In this document: positions 42,932 through 52,151 of the stretch, in pieces
Layout: each line of letters opens with the position of its first letter
How positions within the stretch are numbered: the stretch's first letter is position 1
Origin: a bacterium
GTDB lineage: Bacteria > Bdellovibrionota > UBA2428
Length of the DNA stretch: 64,000 bases
NCBI GenBank assembly: GCA_009991595.1
Contig: JAACVK010000034.1
Span: 1 to 64,000 of the forward strand
Reading direction: 5' to 3'
Notes under the pieces: generated by a model
What the model was told of the DNA's origin: nothing
The model's input: the letters and a program-made list of their open reading frames with translations, nothing else
Databases searched by the model: none
Position numbers and translations under genes: made by a program

Positions 42932-43238
42932 GCCAAACAATGACTCAAACATCTTCGAGTTTTTTCAGTTTAAAAACACTATGGCACCTTCAAGTCGGTT
43001 GTTGCAGTCTCCGCCTTATTTGGCCTGCGGTTATACTACACTTCCTTAACAATTTTCCCGCCGAAAGCTGGTATAAGTTCTTGCAACTCCACCTTACGCA
43101 CGCAAACTAACTTAACCCACTCGTATATTTCAGACTGTTTCAAGCAACTCACGTAGCTATAGGAGTCGGTAATCATTTAATATTCGCGAAGCCAATTGTT
43201 GTTGCGGCGCGTAATTCGCTATGTTAGAAGCTTTGCTC
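42932..43238. other. Intergenic region without recognised genes
   Basis: About 300 bases between the barrel gene and the next exported-protein gene. Apart from the terminator-like stem at its left end I see no gene, RNA motif or repeat. It should contain the promoter for the gene at 43239. Confidence 0.4.
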
Positions 43239-44357
43239 ATGCTCAATCAACGACTTCTCCAACTTACCCTTAGTTTTAGTTTTCTAATGAGTGGAGTTTT
43301 TAGCTTTGCTCAAGAAGATTTTTCAACTTCCGCGGCAAGGGACTCTGCCTCGGCACTTTATAAAAATAAAGCAGCCCTACTCCAAACAGTGGTCAAGCAA
43401 AGCGGCCAAGCACTAAGAGCCCTCCTTCAAGAGCAAACGGGAAATGGAATTGGCTGGAATCATAGCTATAGACTCTACAGTTTTAACATCGCAACGCTCT
43501 CCCCCTCTAGAGAACACAAAGCCTACAACATGTTAGGAATTCTTTTGTATAGCTTGGGAGTTCGAGCTCCCTTCAAACAAGATCCTCAGATCATTTCTGC
43601 AATTTCCGACTGGCTGAGATACGTCCGAATTGCTCCTTACAGATACGATAGAAATTCCTTCGATTACTATAAACACCTAGGCATCGAAAACAGCGGTAAA
43701 GAGTTGTCTTCAACAGACATTACTAAGCTTGTTCGCCTTTATGAAAGAGACCTTCTAAGAGAGTTAAAAACTCCCGAGACTCGGGAAAAACTCTTTAAGA
43801 TTATGGGAGAGCTCGACCTCAAAATGACCATGGAAAGGGCCGGTGAGTGGAAGTGGCTTGATGAACAGCAAAAACAAGCTAGTGGCCAACGTGTTTTAGG
43901 TGAAAGTGTCTTGAACATTGATTTTAAACTGCGGCAAGCGACACGCTTTGCCTCACGAGCTGAACTGCAATTCTTTTTACCAAAGATAGTAAAACAATTG
44001 AACTCCCAACCCGGAATCGAAGTTGAAAGCTCCAGACTCGATCCATCTACTACAGACACCTTGAAATTGAGAATCAGAGTGAAGGGAAACTGGAACGTTA
44101 GTCGCGCACTCTCCATAGACTTCTGCGACCGAAATAAAATTGGATATAGACGGAGTGAGTGGGATTTTGAAGACGACGTTTACTACGGCACCTTCAAAGT
44201 AACAAGGATCGTCTACGAACCGTATAAGAGCTCTCGGCATTTCCCGAGCTTTAAGGAAGACAGCAAAGGACTTCGGGCGGGTTACAACGTCGAAGACCTT
44301 AGAGCTTCATTGGCCGAATCTCGCTGCGAAAGTGAAGTTAAAAGCAAAGGCAAGTAG
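43239..44357 (+). CDS. Exported protein of unknown function
   Basis: About 372 residues starting at the ATG at 43239 (a possible start 18 bases upstream is less leader-like). The signal peptide covers roughly residues 1-24 (LTLSFSFLMSGVFSFA, then QEDF). The mature part is helix-rich and charged in the middle (KLVRLYERDLLRELKTPETREKL is within it), with a C-terminal beta-rich region containing two cysteines. No domain is recognised. The stop codon is buried in a strong hairpin. Confidence 0.65.
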   Translation: MLNQRLLQLTLSFSFLMSGVFSFAQEDFSTSAARDSASALYKNKAALLQTVVKQSGQALRALLQEQTGNGIGWNHSYRLYSFNIATLSPSREHKAYNMLGILLYSLGVRAPFKQDPQIISAISDWLRYVRIAPYRYDRNSFDYYKHLGIENSGKELSSTDITKLVRLYERDLLRELKTPETREKLFKIMGELDLKMTMERAGEWKWLDEQQKQASGQRVLGESVLNIDFKLRQATRFASRAELQFFLPKIVKQLNSQPGIEVESSRLDPSTTDTLKLRIRVKGNWNVSRALSIDFCDRNKIGYRRSEWDFEDDVYYGTFKVTRIVYEPYKSSRHFPSFKEDSKGLRAGYNVEDLRASLAESRCESEVKSKGK

Positions 44358-44380
44358 AGCAAAGCCCTACTTGCCTTTGC
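44344..44380. terminator. Perfect 14-bp hairpin between convergent genes
   Basis: GCAAAGGCAAGTAG (44344-44357) and CTACTTGCCTTTGC (44367-44380) pair without mismatch around a nine-base loop. The left arm includes the stop codon of the plus-strand gene, and the convergent protease gene ends 24 bases to the right. There is no T run in either direction, so it may be a strong pause or barrier and an RNA 3'-end stabiliser rather than a classical terminator. Confidence 0.6.
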
Positions 44381-44403
44381 GTTCTAGCAATTAGCTAATG
44401 GTC

Positions 44404-45264
44404 TTAGGGCTTAAACCAACAAACAGGTCGAACGCCAACTTCATCACCTTTAGCGCGCGTGCAATAGCTAACTTCAGAGTCTCTTTGATCAGGGAGATCT
44501 TCATAACTTATGTCACAAAGAGATCCTTGATAATAAGTGTCCAATCGACACTGACCTTGTGGATGTCGGTCATTGGTCTTTGAAACCACTGCTGGATCAG
44601 GAGTGTGAAACTCAGGATATGTTCCAGTTTCGTTCAAAGAGTAAAGCACTCTTGCTAGATCAAGACCGGCCATTGATGTTCTCTGACAAAGTGCCTGCTC
44701 TTCAATGCTTTCAAAACTTCCAAAACAAGCTAGCTTCACTTCTTCTGGCACGTCTAACTCAGCAACGAAAGCAACATTGTCCTCATCTTGTAGAAAACGT
44801 CTCATACATTTGGCAGTCGCAAAATAGTCCGATTGACCTTCGTTACTTGCCCAAGAATTTCCAAAAAAGCTGTTGATCTTAGGAGCTCCACCAATATGGT
44901 GACCTAATTCATGACAGATTACAGAAGCAAAACCGTCTTTAGACATAAGTTCATGCCGCGCCAAACCACCAAACATGGTTACGTTGTATGTTCCACCATT
45001 TCTGTCAGCATATGCATTCACAGTTCCATCGCTCCAACGTCGAACAATATTCAACTGTCCGCCTAGCTCAGCAACATGCGAAGTGAATACGCGTTCAAAC
45101 TTATCGATCGTGTCATTGAATTCTTTTTCAGTGACATTCGCATTCGAAGCAAACATTGGAATGATCATGTCGTTCTCTGGAGCAAAGCCAGTAAAGCCAT
45201 ACTCATCACACGCAAGCGCCCCTGCTGTGGCACATGCTATTAAAGTTAAAAAAGTCTTTTTCAT
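44404..45264 (-). CDS. Secreted HExxH zinc metalloprotease
   Basis: A 286-residue protein with a signal peptide (residues 1-18) and a GGGGGG-rich ribosome site. HELGHH at 118-123 gives two zinc His and catalytic Glu119, and NEGQSDYFA at 141-149 probably supplies the third ligand (Glu142), a gluzincin-like arrangement. Many cysteines in the second half (CMRRF, LACFGS, ALCQR, GQCRLD, SLCDI, SYCTR, PVCWF) point to an extracellular disulfide-rich enzyme. In a predatory bacterium it could digest prey or envelope proteins. Activity is inferred from motifs. Confidence 0.82.
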   Translation of the reverse strand: MKKTFLTLIACATAGALACDEYGFTGFAPENDMIIPMFASNANVTEKEFNDTIDKFERVFTSHVAELGGQLNIVRRWSDGTVNAYADRNGGTYNVTMFGGLARHELMSKDGFASVICHELGHHIGGAPKINSFFGNSWASNEGQSDYFATAKCMRRFLQDEDNVAFVAELDVPEEVKLACFGSFESIEEQALCQRTSMAGLDLARVLYSLNETGTYPEFHTPDPAVVSKTNDRHPQGQCRLDTYYQGSLCDISYEDLPDQRDSEVSYCTRAKGDEVGVRPVCWFKP

Positions 45265-45447
45265 TAATTCCCCCCCTGGAATGTCCGTAACTCAGAATCG
45301 TCGATAGATGCCAGAATTCCAACGCCAAGGTTTTGTCAGCGCCATTTGCCTTTAGCAACTGTTAAAGGGAGTAAAGAGGATGAAAGATTGTTAAGAAAAA
45401 TTTGACGATTCTTTACAAGAATTAGGGCTTATCCACACTGAAACGCG

Positions 45448-46296
45448 TTATAGAACTTCCATCAAAGAGCCAAGCTCAAAGAAGTTTTGGAAAAAATTTT
45501 CTACCTGAGGGTCAGCCACTGACTTCCAATGAGCTAATAAAAAGTCATAGGCTCGAATTCGACCTGGCACTTGATGACTTAAGAAGTAGTGAGAAATTCT
45601 CAAATCCTCTACACGTTCTCCAAATGACATACTAGAAGCAGGAACCAATCCATCATTAGATGGATCGTCCCCTCGAGAAGTGAGAACCTTTTCAAGATAA
45701 GCGTAACCTAGCTTCGTTTCAAAATGAACTAACTCGCTTTTTGATTTTACAAACGTAGAGTAGAACATTGTGGGTATAGCGACAGGCTCAGGTGAATAGA
45801 ATTCGGAATGAGGGTCATTAAAAACCACCACCCCTTCTTCACTCAACGATTCTAAAGCTGGCATGAGCCCTGGATAATTATCTTTTAAGAGCTGTGCAAA
45901 TGGAGTTCCAAAATGAGGAGAGGAAGTCGTCGCCAAACTTAAAACTCGGTCACGAAAATCTTCTTCGATGCCGTCGACGATCACAGTTGAATGGTTCACT
46001 AAGTAGCGAGCCACCAGGCCCCCCATTGAATACCCAATCAAATGACAACGAGCTGAAGGGTCGGTTTTTAAGAGCTTCCCAAAATCGCCGGCAACGCTCG
46101 CGGCTCGCTGCTGGACTTCATCTTTCACATTCATTTGAAAACTTATAAACGGAACGCCGGCATTTCTTAATTTGGGGGCCACCCCCTCCAACATGTATTC
46201 GGAGTCCCCTTGAGCGCCGTGAAGAAAGCAAAGGTAATCCCGAGCCTGAACTTGAAAACAAAGTGAAATAGACAATGCCCCAACGATTTTAATCAT
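45448..46296 (-). CDS. Exported alpha/beta hydrolase, lipase-like
   Basis: The ATG at 46296 opens a signal peptide (IVGALSISLCFQVQA), giving 282 residues; the frame back to 46350 would overlap the upstream gene. Oxyanion region HGAQGD at 26-31, nucleophile Ser90 in GYSMGG, a DGLVPASSM block with the likely Asp, and a late His in SHYFLSHQVP form the lipase/PGAP1-like triad. It would cleave lipids or esters outside the cytoplasm. It follows the SirB1-like gene by 25 bases on the same strand. Confidence 0.8.
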   Translation of the reverse strand: MIKIVGALSISLCFQVQARDYLCFLHGAQGDSEYMLEGVAPKLRNAGVPFISFQMNVKDEVQQRAASVAGDFGKLLKTDPSARCHLIGYSMGGLVARYLVNHSTVIVDGIEEDFRDRVLSLATTSSPHFGTPFAQLLKDNYPGLMPALESLSEEGVVVFNDPHSEFYSPEPVAIPTMFYSTFVKSKSELVHFETKLGYAYLEKVLTSRGDDPSNDGLVPASSMSFGERVEDLRISHYFLSHQVPGRIRAYDFLLAHWKSVADPQVENFFQNFFELGSLMEVL

Positions 46297-46321
46297 TCTT
46301 GCCCCTAGGCAAGTTACTAAA

Positions 46322-47212
46322 TCAGTTAGTTTGCTCTTTTTGAAGCTCAAAAAACCTTAAAATTCTTTCAACGTGCTCATATTTAGACGCATCGTTGCTC
46401 AAACGCATAAATTCCTTCAAATCGTCGACGGCCTGATGATAACGCCCCATACGCGCCATTAAAAAGCCTCTTTCACGCAGTGCTTCATTTTTTTCCTGCG
46501 GGCAAAGCTCAATGAGTGCCGAAAGAACCCAATAAAGACGAGGTAAATCTTCCTTTTCATTATAAATGGCACGAAGATTTCTGAGCATTCTAGACACCAT
46601 ATCCCTAGGATGAGCGACTCGAAGAACATCTGGACTAAAAGGGAGTAAACCTCGGGTCCACTCTTCCAAACGTTTTTTACAATCGTCAATGCTTAAAATT
46701 CGTCCACCCTCAAACGGATCGACAAACAGATTAGCCGTTTCGGCTGGAGGCTCGTCCTCACAGATAGGCAATACCTTCACAAGGAAATGACCAGGGAAAG
46801 CTATTCCCACCGTCTTAAGGCCCACATAGCGGGCAAGCCCCATGAATACGATGCAAAGACTCAAAGGGATCCCTTTTCGCCTCAAATAAACATCATTAAT
46901 AAAGGAGTTCTTAGGGTTATAATAGTTGCTCGTATCACCCTGAAAACCAAGAGATTGCGAAAAGCTTCTAATTAAAGCCAGGGTTCGCTCTCTAGTGCGG
47001 CCAATTTCGGCCACCTCAGAGGCAACCTGCATTCCCAAAGTTTCGAATTTCTTCTGCTCAAGCTCAATGTCGAGCTCAGAATACTCGAGCTTGGCAACCA
47101 GCAACCCCAACTCAACAGGGTCCCAATTATCCTTCTCAGGATCATGAACGTCGTTGAGAATCTTAGAGAGTCTCTCGAGCGTTATCTTAAGTGAGGAATG
47201 AAGCTCCACCAT
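46322..47212 (-). CDS. SirB1-family protein (transglutaminase-like core plus TPR)
   Basis: A 296-residue cytosolic protein. The N-terminal helical part leads to the SirB1/Transglut_core2 domain, seen in YYNPKNSFINDVYLRRKGIPLSLC-type sequence around residue 100, followed by GIAFPGHFLVKV and LFVDPFEGG. The end carries TPR-like helices (ERGFLMARMGRYHQAVDDLKEF). Family function is unknown; the fold is that of a Cys protease relative but substrates are not established. Confidence 0.82.
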   Translation of the reverse strand: MVELHSSLKITLERLSKILNDVHDPEKDNWDPVELGLLVAKLEYSELDIELEQKKFETLGMQVASEVAEIGRTRERTLALIRSFSQSLGFQGDTSNYYNPKNSFINDVYLRRKGIPLSLCIVFMGLARYVGLKTVGIAFPGHFLVKVLPICEDEPPAETANLFVDPFEGGRILSIDDCKKRLEEWTRGLLPFSPDVLRVAHPRDMVSRMLRNLRAIYNEKEDLPRLYWVLSALIELCPQEKNEALRERGFLMARMGRYHQAVDDLKEFMRLSNDASKYEHVERILRFFELQKEQTN

Positions 47213-47311
47213 CGCGCCATGATTGTAATGAGAGCTATCTTGAATGTCTAGGAAATTGGCCCTTAACCTCGCCTCGCCTTTTAGGACCCCTTGTTATAGC
47301 CTCAAAATTGC

Positions 47312-48763
47312 ATGAAAAAGTTCGGTCTCTACATAAACGGGCAATACATTCACGCCTCTGACTACCTTAAAAAGGACTCCTTTGACCCTAGAGGCGAGGC
47401 TTTTAGCTCTGAGTTCTCTGTCCTTAACTCTGACAACACGGAGTCACAGGAATTGGTAGAAGCCGCCATGCAAGGGGCCTCTGAAACCCTCCTACAAGTT
47501 AGAAGAGGGTTTTTCCCGCTCAAAGAACGAATTGAATTCCTCCACACCCTCATCAACGAGATTCAAAAGAGTGAGGAAAACTTAGCGCGTGTCATTGCAG
47601 GAGAAATTTCAAAACCTCTTTCACTGGCTAGAGGTGAAGTCGCACGAAGCATAAGCACGCTAGAAGCCACAATTAAAGAAGCCAAAACCTTTGAAGAAAG
47701 GACTCTCTTCGACAGCCCTAAAGCAAAAGGCTTCAGCCAGAGAGTGCCAAAAGGCATTGCCTTCGCAATCACTCCTTTCAACTTCCCCCTCAACCTATCA
47801 CTTCACAAAATTGCACCCGCTATTCTTTGTGGATGCCCCGTATTATTTAAACCGTCTGATAAGGCTCTCCTTTCCGCCCTTTATCTAGTGGACTTAATCC
47901 ACGCGTCTAAACTTCCGGCGGGCATGTTCAGCTATCTAAATTGCGACAATTCTCTCACAACACAATTGTGCCAAGACTCAAGAATCTCACACGTAAGCTT
48001 TACAGGCTCGGCCCATGTTGGGTGGCTGTTAAAACAAAAAGCAGCAGGCTCGATCACACTAGAGCTTGGAGGCAACGCCCCCATTTACATAGATGAAAGT
48101 GCTGATCTAAAGAGTGCTGCTCAAAAATGCGCACAAGGAGCCTTCGCTTATGGTGGGCAGGTTTGCATTTCAGTTCAACATGTTTTTGCTCACAAAAAAA
48201 TTCTTAAGGAGTTTACTCAACTTCTCTGCGATGAAACAAAAAACTTTCCTTATGGCGACGTCTACAACGAGAGCACCTTGTCTTCTCAACTCATCAACTC
48301 TGATGCGACCGAACGAGTTTCAAAAACGATTCAAGAGCAACAAGCCTCCGGAGCAAAAATAATTGCAAGATCAGAAAACTACGTAGGCGAGACAGCAGCA
48401 AAGACTAAATATCTGTCGCCTACTCTACTGGAGGGAGTCGACCTTAAAAGCAATTTTTTCTGCTCCGAGATTTTTGGTCCCGTCGCAAGTCTCAACCCCA
48501 TTGACTCTTTTGAAGATTGGGTTGAGTTCGCGAACAATTTAGAAAATCGACTGCAATGTGGAATCTTCTCAGAACAAAGCACTCAATTTACCGAAGCTCA
48601 AAACTCTCTCGATTACGGTGGAGTTATGATCAACAACAGCCCCATGCTTCGACTAGACGAAATGCCCTATGGCGGACAAGGCATGGCAGGACTTGGCAGA
48701 GAAGGCCCTCGATATGCTTTAGAAGACTTCAGCACTTGGAAAGTTGTGCTAGAAGCAAAGTAG
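47312..48763 (+). CDS. NAD(P)-dependent aldehyde dehydrogenase
   Basis: A 483-residue ALDH-superfamily enzyme with the complete catalytic set: Asn in TPFNFPLN, the nucleotide loop SFTGSAHVGW, general-base Glu in LELGGNAP and catalytic Cys in GGQVCIS. The ending PYGGQGMAGLGREGP is also typical. It resembles the lactaldehyde/non-phosphorylating glyceraldehyde-3-phosphate branch, but the substrate cannot be fixed by eye. It is divergent from the SirB1-like gene and is unrelated to the carotenoid aldH by position. Confidence 0.87.
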   Translation: MKKFGLYINGQYIHASDYLKKDSFDPRGEAFSSEFSVLNSDNTESQELVEAAMQGASETLLQVRRGFFPLKERIEFLHTLINEIQKSEENLARVIAGEISKPLSLARGEVARSISTLEATIKEAKTFEERTLFDSPKAKGFSQRVPKGIAFAITPFNFPLNLSLHKIAPAILCGCPVLFKPSDKALLSALYLVDLIHASKLPAGMFSYLNCDNSLTTQLCQDSRISHVSFTGSAHVGWLLKQKAAGSITLELGGNAPIYIDESADLKSAAQKCAQGAFAYGGQVCISVQHVFAHKKILKEFTQLLCDETKNFPYGDVYNESTLSSQLINSDATERVSKTIQEQQASGAKIIARSENYVGETAAKTKYLSPTLLEGVDLKSNFFCSEIFGPVASLNPIDSFEDWVEFANNLENRLQCGIFSEQSTQFTEAQNSLDYGGVMINNSPMLRLDEMPYGGQGMAGLGREGPRYALEDFSTWKVVLEAK

Positions 48764-48770
48764 AGATTCT

Positions 48771-49295
48771 TTAAAACTCGTAACTAAAGTTTATAGTCAA
48801 GCTACCCCAGCTATAAGAACGGTCGGCGAGAACATAATAATAGTTAAACTTAGGACCAACTCCAAAACTATCGATCACTTCAAATCGATATCCCATTTGA
48901 GCGCCTAGGGCGAAAGCCGTTTCAGAAGAAGTGTCCACGAGGTTACTGCTTCTATTTGCCGCGCCGAAATTGATCCCAAAGTAAGGGCCATCGGACACTG
49001 ACATCGAATAATATTTAAGATTGAAAGAAAAAGGAATGACAGTGAACTCTACTTGGGAATTGCCCTCCCCCTCAAACACAGAGCCCTCTACCCCCATGGA
49101 AAAGTAAGGAGAAAGCACAATCCCTAATCCGACCTCCACAGTAGTTTCAAAGCCTGTTCCTTCTTCCGAATATCGAGAGGCCCCAACACCAGCCTCTAAA
49201 AGGAAATGAGTTTCTGCAGCTACAGAGCGACTAAACAACAAGACTAGAGGAAAAATAGATAAAAGTCCGGCTCGAATCACAGTATGACACTTCAT
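48771..49295 (-). CDS. Small outer-membrane beta-barrel protein
   Basis: About 174 residues from the ATG at 49295 (a TTG at 49313 is the alternative). The signal peptide ends around SRSVAA before ETHF. Eight or so amphipathic strands follow (FLLEAGVGASRYS, TTVEVGLGIVLSPYFSMGVEG, FALGAQMGYRFEV) and the protein ends NFSYEF with a C-terminal Phe. This is an OmpA/OmpX-like barrel in size. No ribosome site is clear. Confidence 0.68.
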   Translation of the reverse strand: MKCHTVIRAGLLSIFPLVLLFSRSVAAETHFLLEAGVGASRYSEEGTGFETTVEVGLGIVLSPYFSMGVEGSVFEGEGNSQVEFTVIPFSFNLKYYSMSVSDGPYFGINFGAANRSSNLVDTSSETAFALGAQMGYRFEVIDSFGVGPKFNYYYVLADRSYSWGSLTINFSYEF

Positions 49296-49339
49296 TGAAA
49301 AAGAATAAGACAAGACAACGGCCTAAGCAACGATTTGCT

Positions 49340-50059
49340 TTACGTTCTAGCCACATAAACGGCGCCACTAGATTTTCGGCCTATGATGGGATTATCAAAC
49401 TCGATCGTGTGAGAATCTACATTCGAAAAAACACTGGATAAATGCTTCTTAAAAGCAGTGTCAGGATTTCCGTCTGCCCATAAGCCAAACACCCCACCCG
49501 GTTTAAGATGAGTTTTCAGCTCCGATAAACCTTCTGAGGTGTAAAAGCGGGCGTTGCTCTGATGTAATACATTAGAAGGCGTGTGGTCGATATCAAGCAA
49601 GATGGCGTCATGCTTCTTCTTGGGATTGGCAGGGTCAAAACTAGAAGAGACATCTCGGGACATTGCAAAGAAATCTCCATGGTGTATGCAACAACGCGAA
49701 TCTTCTACAAGCTTTTTGCCAAAAGGAATAAGACCGCTTTTGTGCCATTCTATAATCTCAGGAAGGTAGTCGACAATAACAAGTGAATTTACCCGAGGAT
49801 CCTCTAAAGCCGCAAGCCCCGTAAAACCAAGTCCCAAACCGCCAACGACGACGTCAAGTTGAGAAGAGTCCAATTCCGCTAGGCCCAACTTTGATAGCTG
49901 TGTTTCGGCTTCGTGAAACAAATTACTCATTAAAAAATCATCACCAAGCTTGATTTCATAAATGTCTAAATCTCCAAAAATTGACATTCGTCTGCGCCTC
50001 AGCATCAAATCTCCTAGGGGAGTGGAAGCAAAAGCTAATTCCTTAAAGTGAATGGCCAT
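49340..50059 (-). CDS. Spermidine-synthase-like SAM-dependent transferase
   Basis: A 239-residue Rossmann-fold protein with the nucleotide-binding GGLGLGFTGLAAL loop, an acidic strand end (VIVDYLPEIIEW), the HHGDFF block and DAILLDIDHTP in place of the spermidine-synthase catalytic motif. It lacks the N-terminal beta domain of SpeE, so it may be a methyltransferase rather than an aminopropyltransferase. Given speA elsewhere in the window a polyamine role is possible but not shown. Confidence 0.68.
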   Translation of the reverse strand: MAIHFKELAFASTPLGDLMLRRRRMSIFGDLDIYEIKLGDDFLMSNLFHEAETQLSKLGLAELDSSQLDVVVGGLGLGFTGLAALEDPRVNSLVIVDYLPEIIEWHKSGLIPFGKKLVEDSRCCIHHGDFFAMSRDVSSSFDPANPKKKHDAILLDIDHTPSNVLHQSNARFYTSEGLSELKTHLKPGGVFGLWADGNPDTAFKKHLSSVFSNVDSHTIEFDNPIIGRKSSGAVYVART

Positions 50060-50174
50060 TGGAAAAGCTTTAGCACTAATTCAATTAAGGTGCATGAATT
50101 TAGAAAATCGCTCTTCAAAGAAAAGGCAAGGGTTTCTATCCATGAAACCCTTGCCGAAAGCAAACTTGTAAATA

Positions 50175-50879
50175 CTAGAAGTTATTTACACAAAAGGCTT
50201 TGGTCCAAGCCTGAATACTACCTAACGTTGATTCCTTACGAAGCACCGACCAGTAGCGTGCGCCACCCTTCCAACCGCCAGAAACATTTCCAGCAATTCG
50301 ACCATCACGACCAACCCAACGGTCTAGAATTCGAATGGCACAACTAAGGTTCACATAGGGATCATGAAGCTCTTGCTCATTACCAATGTTACAACCGTAT
50401 CCATTGGCACTTTCTTTGGAAAGTTGCAACAGACCTCGACTAATCACTGGATTGCCAAAGCGATCGTTGAAGGCTTCTTGGTACTTCACGCTAGGGTTAT
50501 AGTTACTCTCGAATTTAGACATAGCCGACAGCAAGTAAGTATAGAAGTTCTTACGTCCCGAATCATCCAACTTACTAAAACCAGGGCAGAAGGCTTCGAC
50601 GTCCACTGGTTTTACAGTCATCAAACTCGGTCCCAAATCCTCAACTTCATCATAGGTGTGATAAGTCCAGTCACGCCCATCATTTGGGTTAGAAGGCTCC
50701 CATCTAGCTTCAAAGACAGTTTCTTCGGGTTCAGGTTGTGGTGCAGGGGGCACTGGCACTTCTACTGGAGGAGGTGTTGGCACTGGCGTTGGCTTAGGAA
50801 CTTTGGCCCCCAAGGCAGAAACGTCTTGTACTAGAAAAATCAAAAGAAAAGCACTGATGGATAGAATTTTAGAGAGCAT
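50175..50879 (-). CDS. Exported lytic transglycosylase-like (SLT) protein
   Basis: A 234-residue protein: signal peptide (residues 1-22), a Pro-rich linker at 27-52 (repeats of PTP and PVP), and a lysozyme-like domain from about 100. Catalytic Glu124 lies in SKFESNYNPS, followed by SRGLLQLS (148-154) and SCAIRILDRWVG, the pattern of SLT transglycosylases. Cysteines at PGCNIG-like and SCAIR positions may pair. It would cut peptidoglycan, of self or prey. Confidence 0.82.
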   Translation of the reverse strand: MLSKILSISAFLLIFLVQDVSALGAKVPKPTPVPTPPPVEVPVPPAPQPEPEETVFEARWEPSNPNDGRDWTYHTYDEVEDLGPSLMTVKPVDVEAFCPGFSKLDDSGRKNFYTYLLSAMSKFESNYNPSVKYQEAFNDRFGNPVISRGLLQLSKESANGYGCNIGNEQELHDPYVNLSCAIRILDRWVGRDGRIAGNVSGGWKGGARYWSVLRKESTLGSIQAWTKAFCVNNF

Positions 50880-51062
50880 GTAGGCTCCTCGCCTTTACTA
50901 ACGTTCCACATCCGCATCCGCCTACATGATTTGATATTCAACTCTTAAAGAATATCTAAATGGGGAGAAGAAAAGGAAGTTAAGAAAAGGTAAAGCCCAT
51001 CAAAGTGGTTAGTTTTTAGCTCACATCAAGTTAAAGGGTGATTGGGTGTTTTAGGAAGAGAT

Positions 51063-52151
51063 TCAAAGCTCTAAGACTTGAATCACTTTCATACCCTCAA
51101 GGCAAATCGAAGTTGATAAGTGCGCCATAACCAAACCAGACCTCCTTGCTGCAATTGAGTGAGATTTCAAACCATTTTGATCAAAGCTATGGATCTTGGC
51201 CAAAAGGTCTCCCACTTTCACTCTTTCACCTGGCTTCTTATAGTATTCAATATTGCCCCCCACTGGGCTTCGGTATTTTCGAAGCTTTTCTAACTTGGCA
51301 ACAAATGATTCAACGGGCTCTGATTTCAAAGAATCGCCTCCGGCAACAACACCACGCTTCGCTAAAAAACTTAAAATACGCCCACCTTGCTCGGCGGCTA
51401 GGCTAGAGTCCCAAAGCTCTTCACAACCGAGCTCAAGAGTATAAGACTCGACTGGATTAGGAAGATTCAGAGCTTTTGACAAATTCACCCATGGCATAAA
51501 ACAGGCTTCATCTAAAGCACCTCCAAACTTTTCAGGAATCTCATAGATTACAGGAAACTCGAGGTCTTTGGCCTTATCCAATTCAAAGCTAGCAGCGTAA
51601 ACATGTTCTATGGATTGGGTATCACAATGAAGATCTAGAACAATATCCGCTTTAGAGGCCTGCTGTTGGAGCAACAAACACAGCTGTTGGTTATAACTGA
51701 GCCCATATTGAGACAGCTCCACACGCTTTTTATTCAAGCTCTCTTGAATAAGAGTTTTAAAACGATCGTCTAATTCACCTATAGAAAGACCCGAAAAGTC
51801 TTCGATCAATCCATCGAAATCGATCTGAAGAGAAATGTCTTGATAAGCTCGATTGTAGTTCTCGCCTTCAGCTGGATGATAACGACCATAGGTATGAGTC
51901 CCAACTTTCTGGTTAATTCCAAGTGGATTTACCATAGGAATCAATTGAACGGTTCCCAAAGGAGGATTGGCCTTAAAAAACTCAATCAAAATAGCAATCA
52001 CTGCGTTTCCTTGAGTTTCAGCACCATGAAGATTGGCCTGAATATACACACGAGGAAGATCCTCAGAACCTTCAAAGATATAGGAATTCACAAATTGCTC
52101 TTGACCGGTCCCAAGACTAGCCACTCTTAGCGGCTCAAAAAGCATTGTCAT
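51063..52151 (-). CDS. AstE/AspA-type zinc amidohydrolase closing the lysine operon
   Basis: A 362-residue M14-like (succinylglutamate desuccinylase/aspartoacylase) protein. The zinc ligands are His42 and Glu45 in LHGAE and His175 in DLHCD. ENYNR (97-101) matches the substrate-carboxylate site, and Glu240 in YTLELG is the likely general base. A C-terminal beta domain with RSPVGGNIEYYKKPGERVKVGD is also typical. No signal peptide. Its ATG overlaps the lysA stop (ATGA), so it belongs to the diaminopimelate operon. dapD makes succinylated intermediates, yet no dapE is present, so this enzyme may be the desuccinylase; a murein-peptide amidase role is the alternative. Confidence 0.83.
   Translation of the reverse strand: MTMLFEPLRVASLGTGQEQFVNSYIFEGSEDLPRVYIQANLHGAETQGNAVIAILIEFFKANPPLGTVQLIPMVNPLGINQKVGTHTYGRYHPAEGENYNRAYQDISLQIDFDGLIEDFSGLSIGELDDRFKTLIQESLNKKRVELSQYGLSYNQQLCLLLQQQASKADIVLDLHCDTQSIEHVYAASFELDKAKDLEFPVIYEIPEKFGGALDEACFMPWVNLSKALNLPNPVESYTLELGCEELWDSSLAAEQGGRILSFLAKRGVVAGGDSLKSEPVESFVAKLEKLRKYRSPVGGNIEYYKKPGERVKVGDLLAKIHSFDQNGLKSHSIAARRSGLVMAHLSTSICLEGMKVIQVLEL

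Noticed and set aside
44975-45307. Plus-strand 110-codon frame
   Set aside because: Antisense to the HExxH protease gene and its upstream region; no leader or domain.
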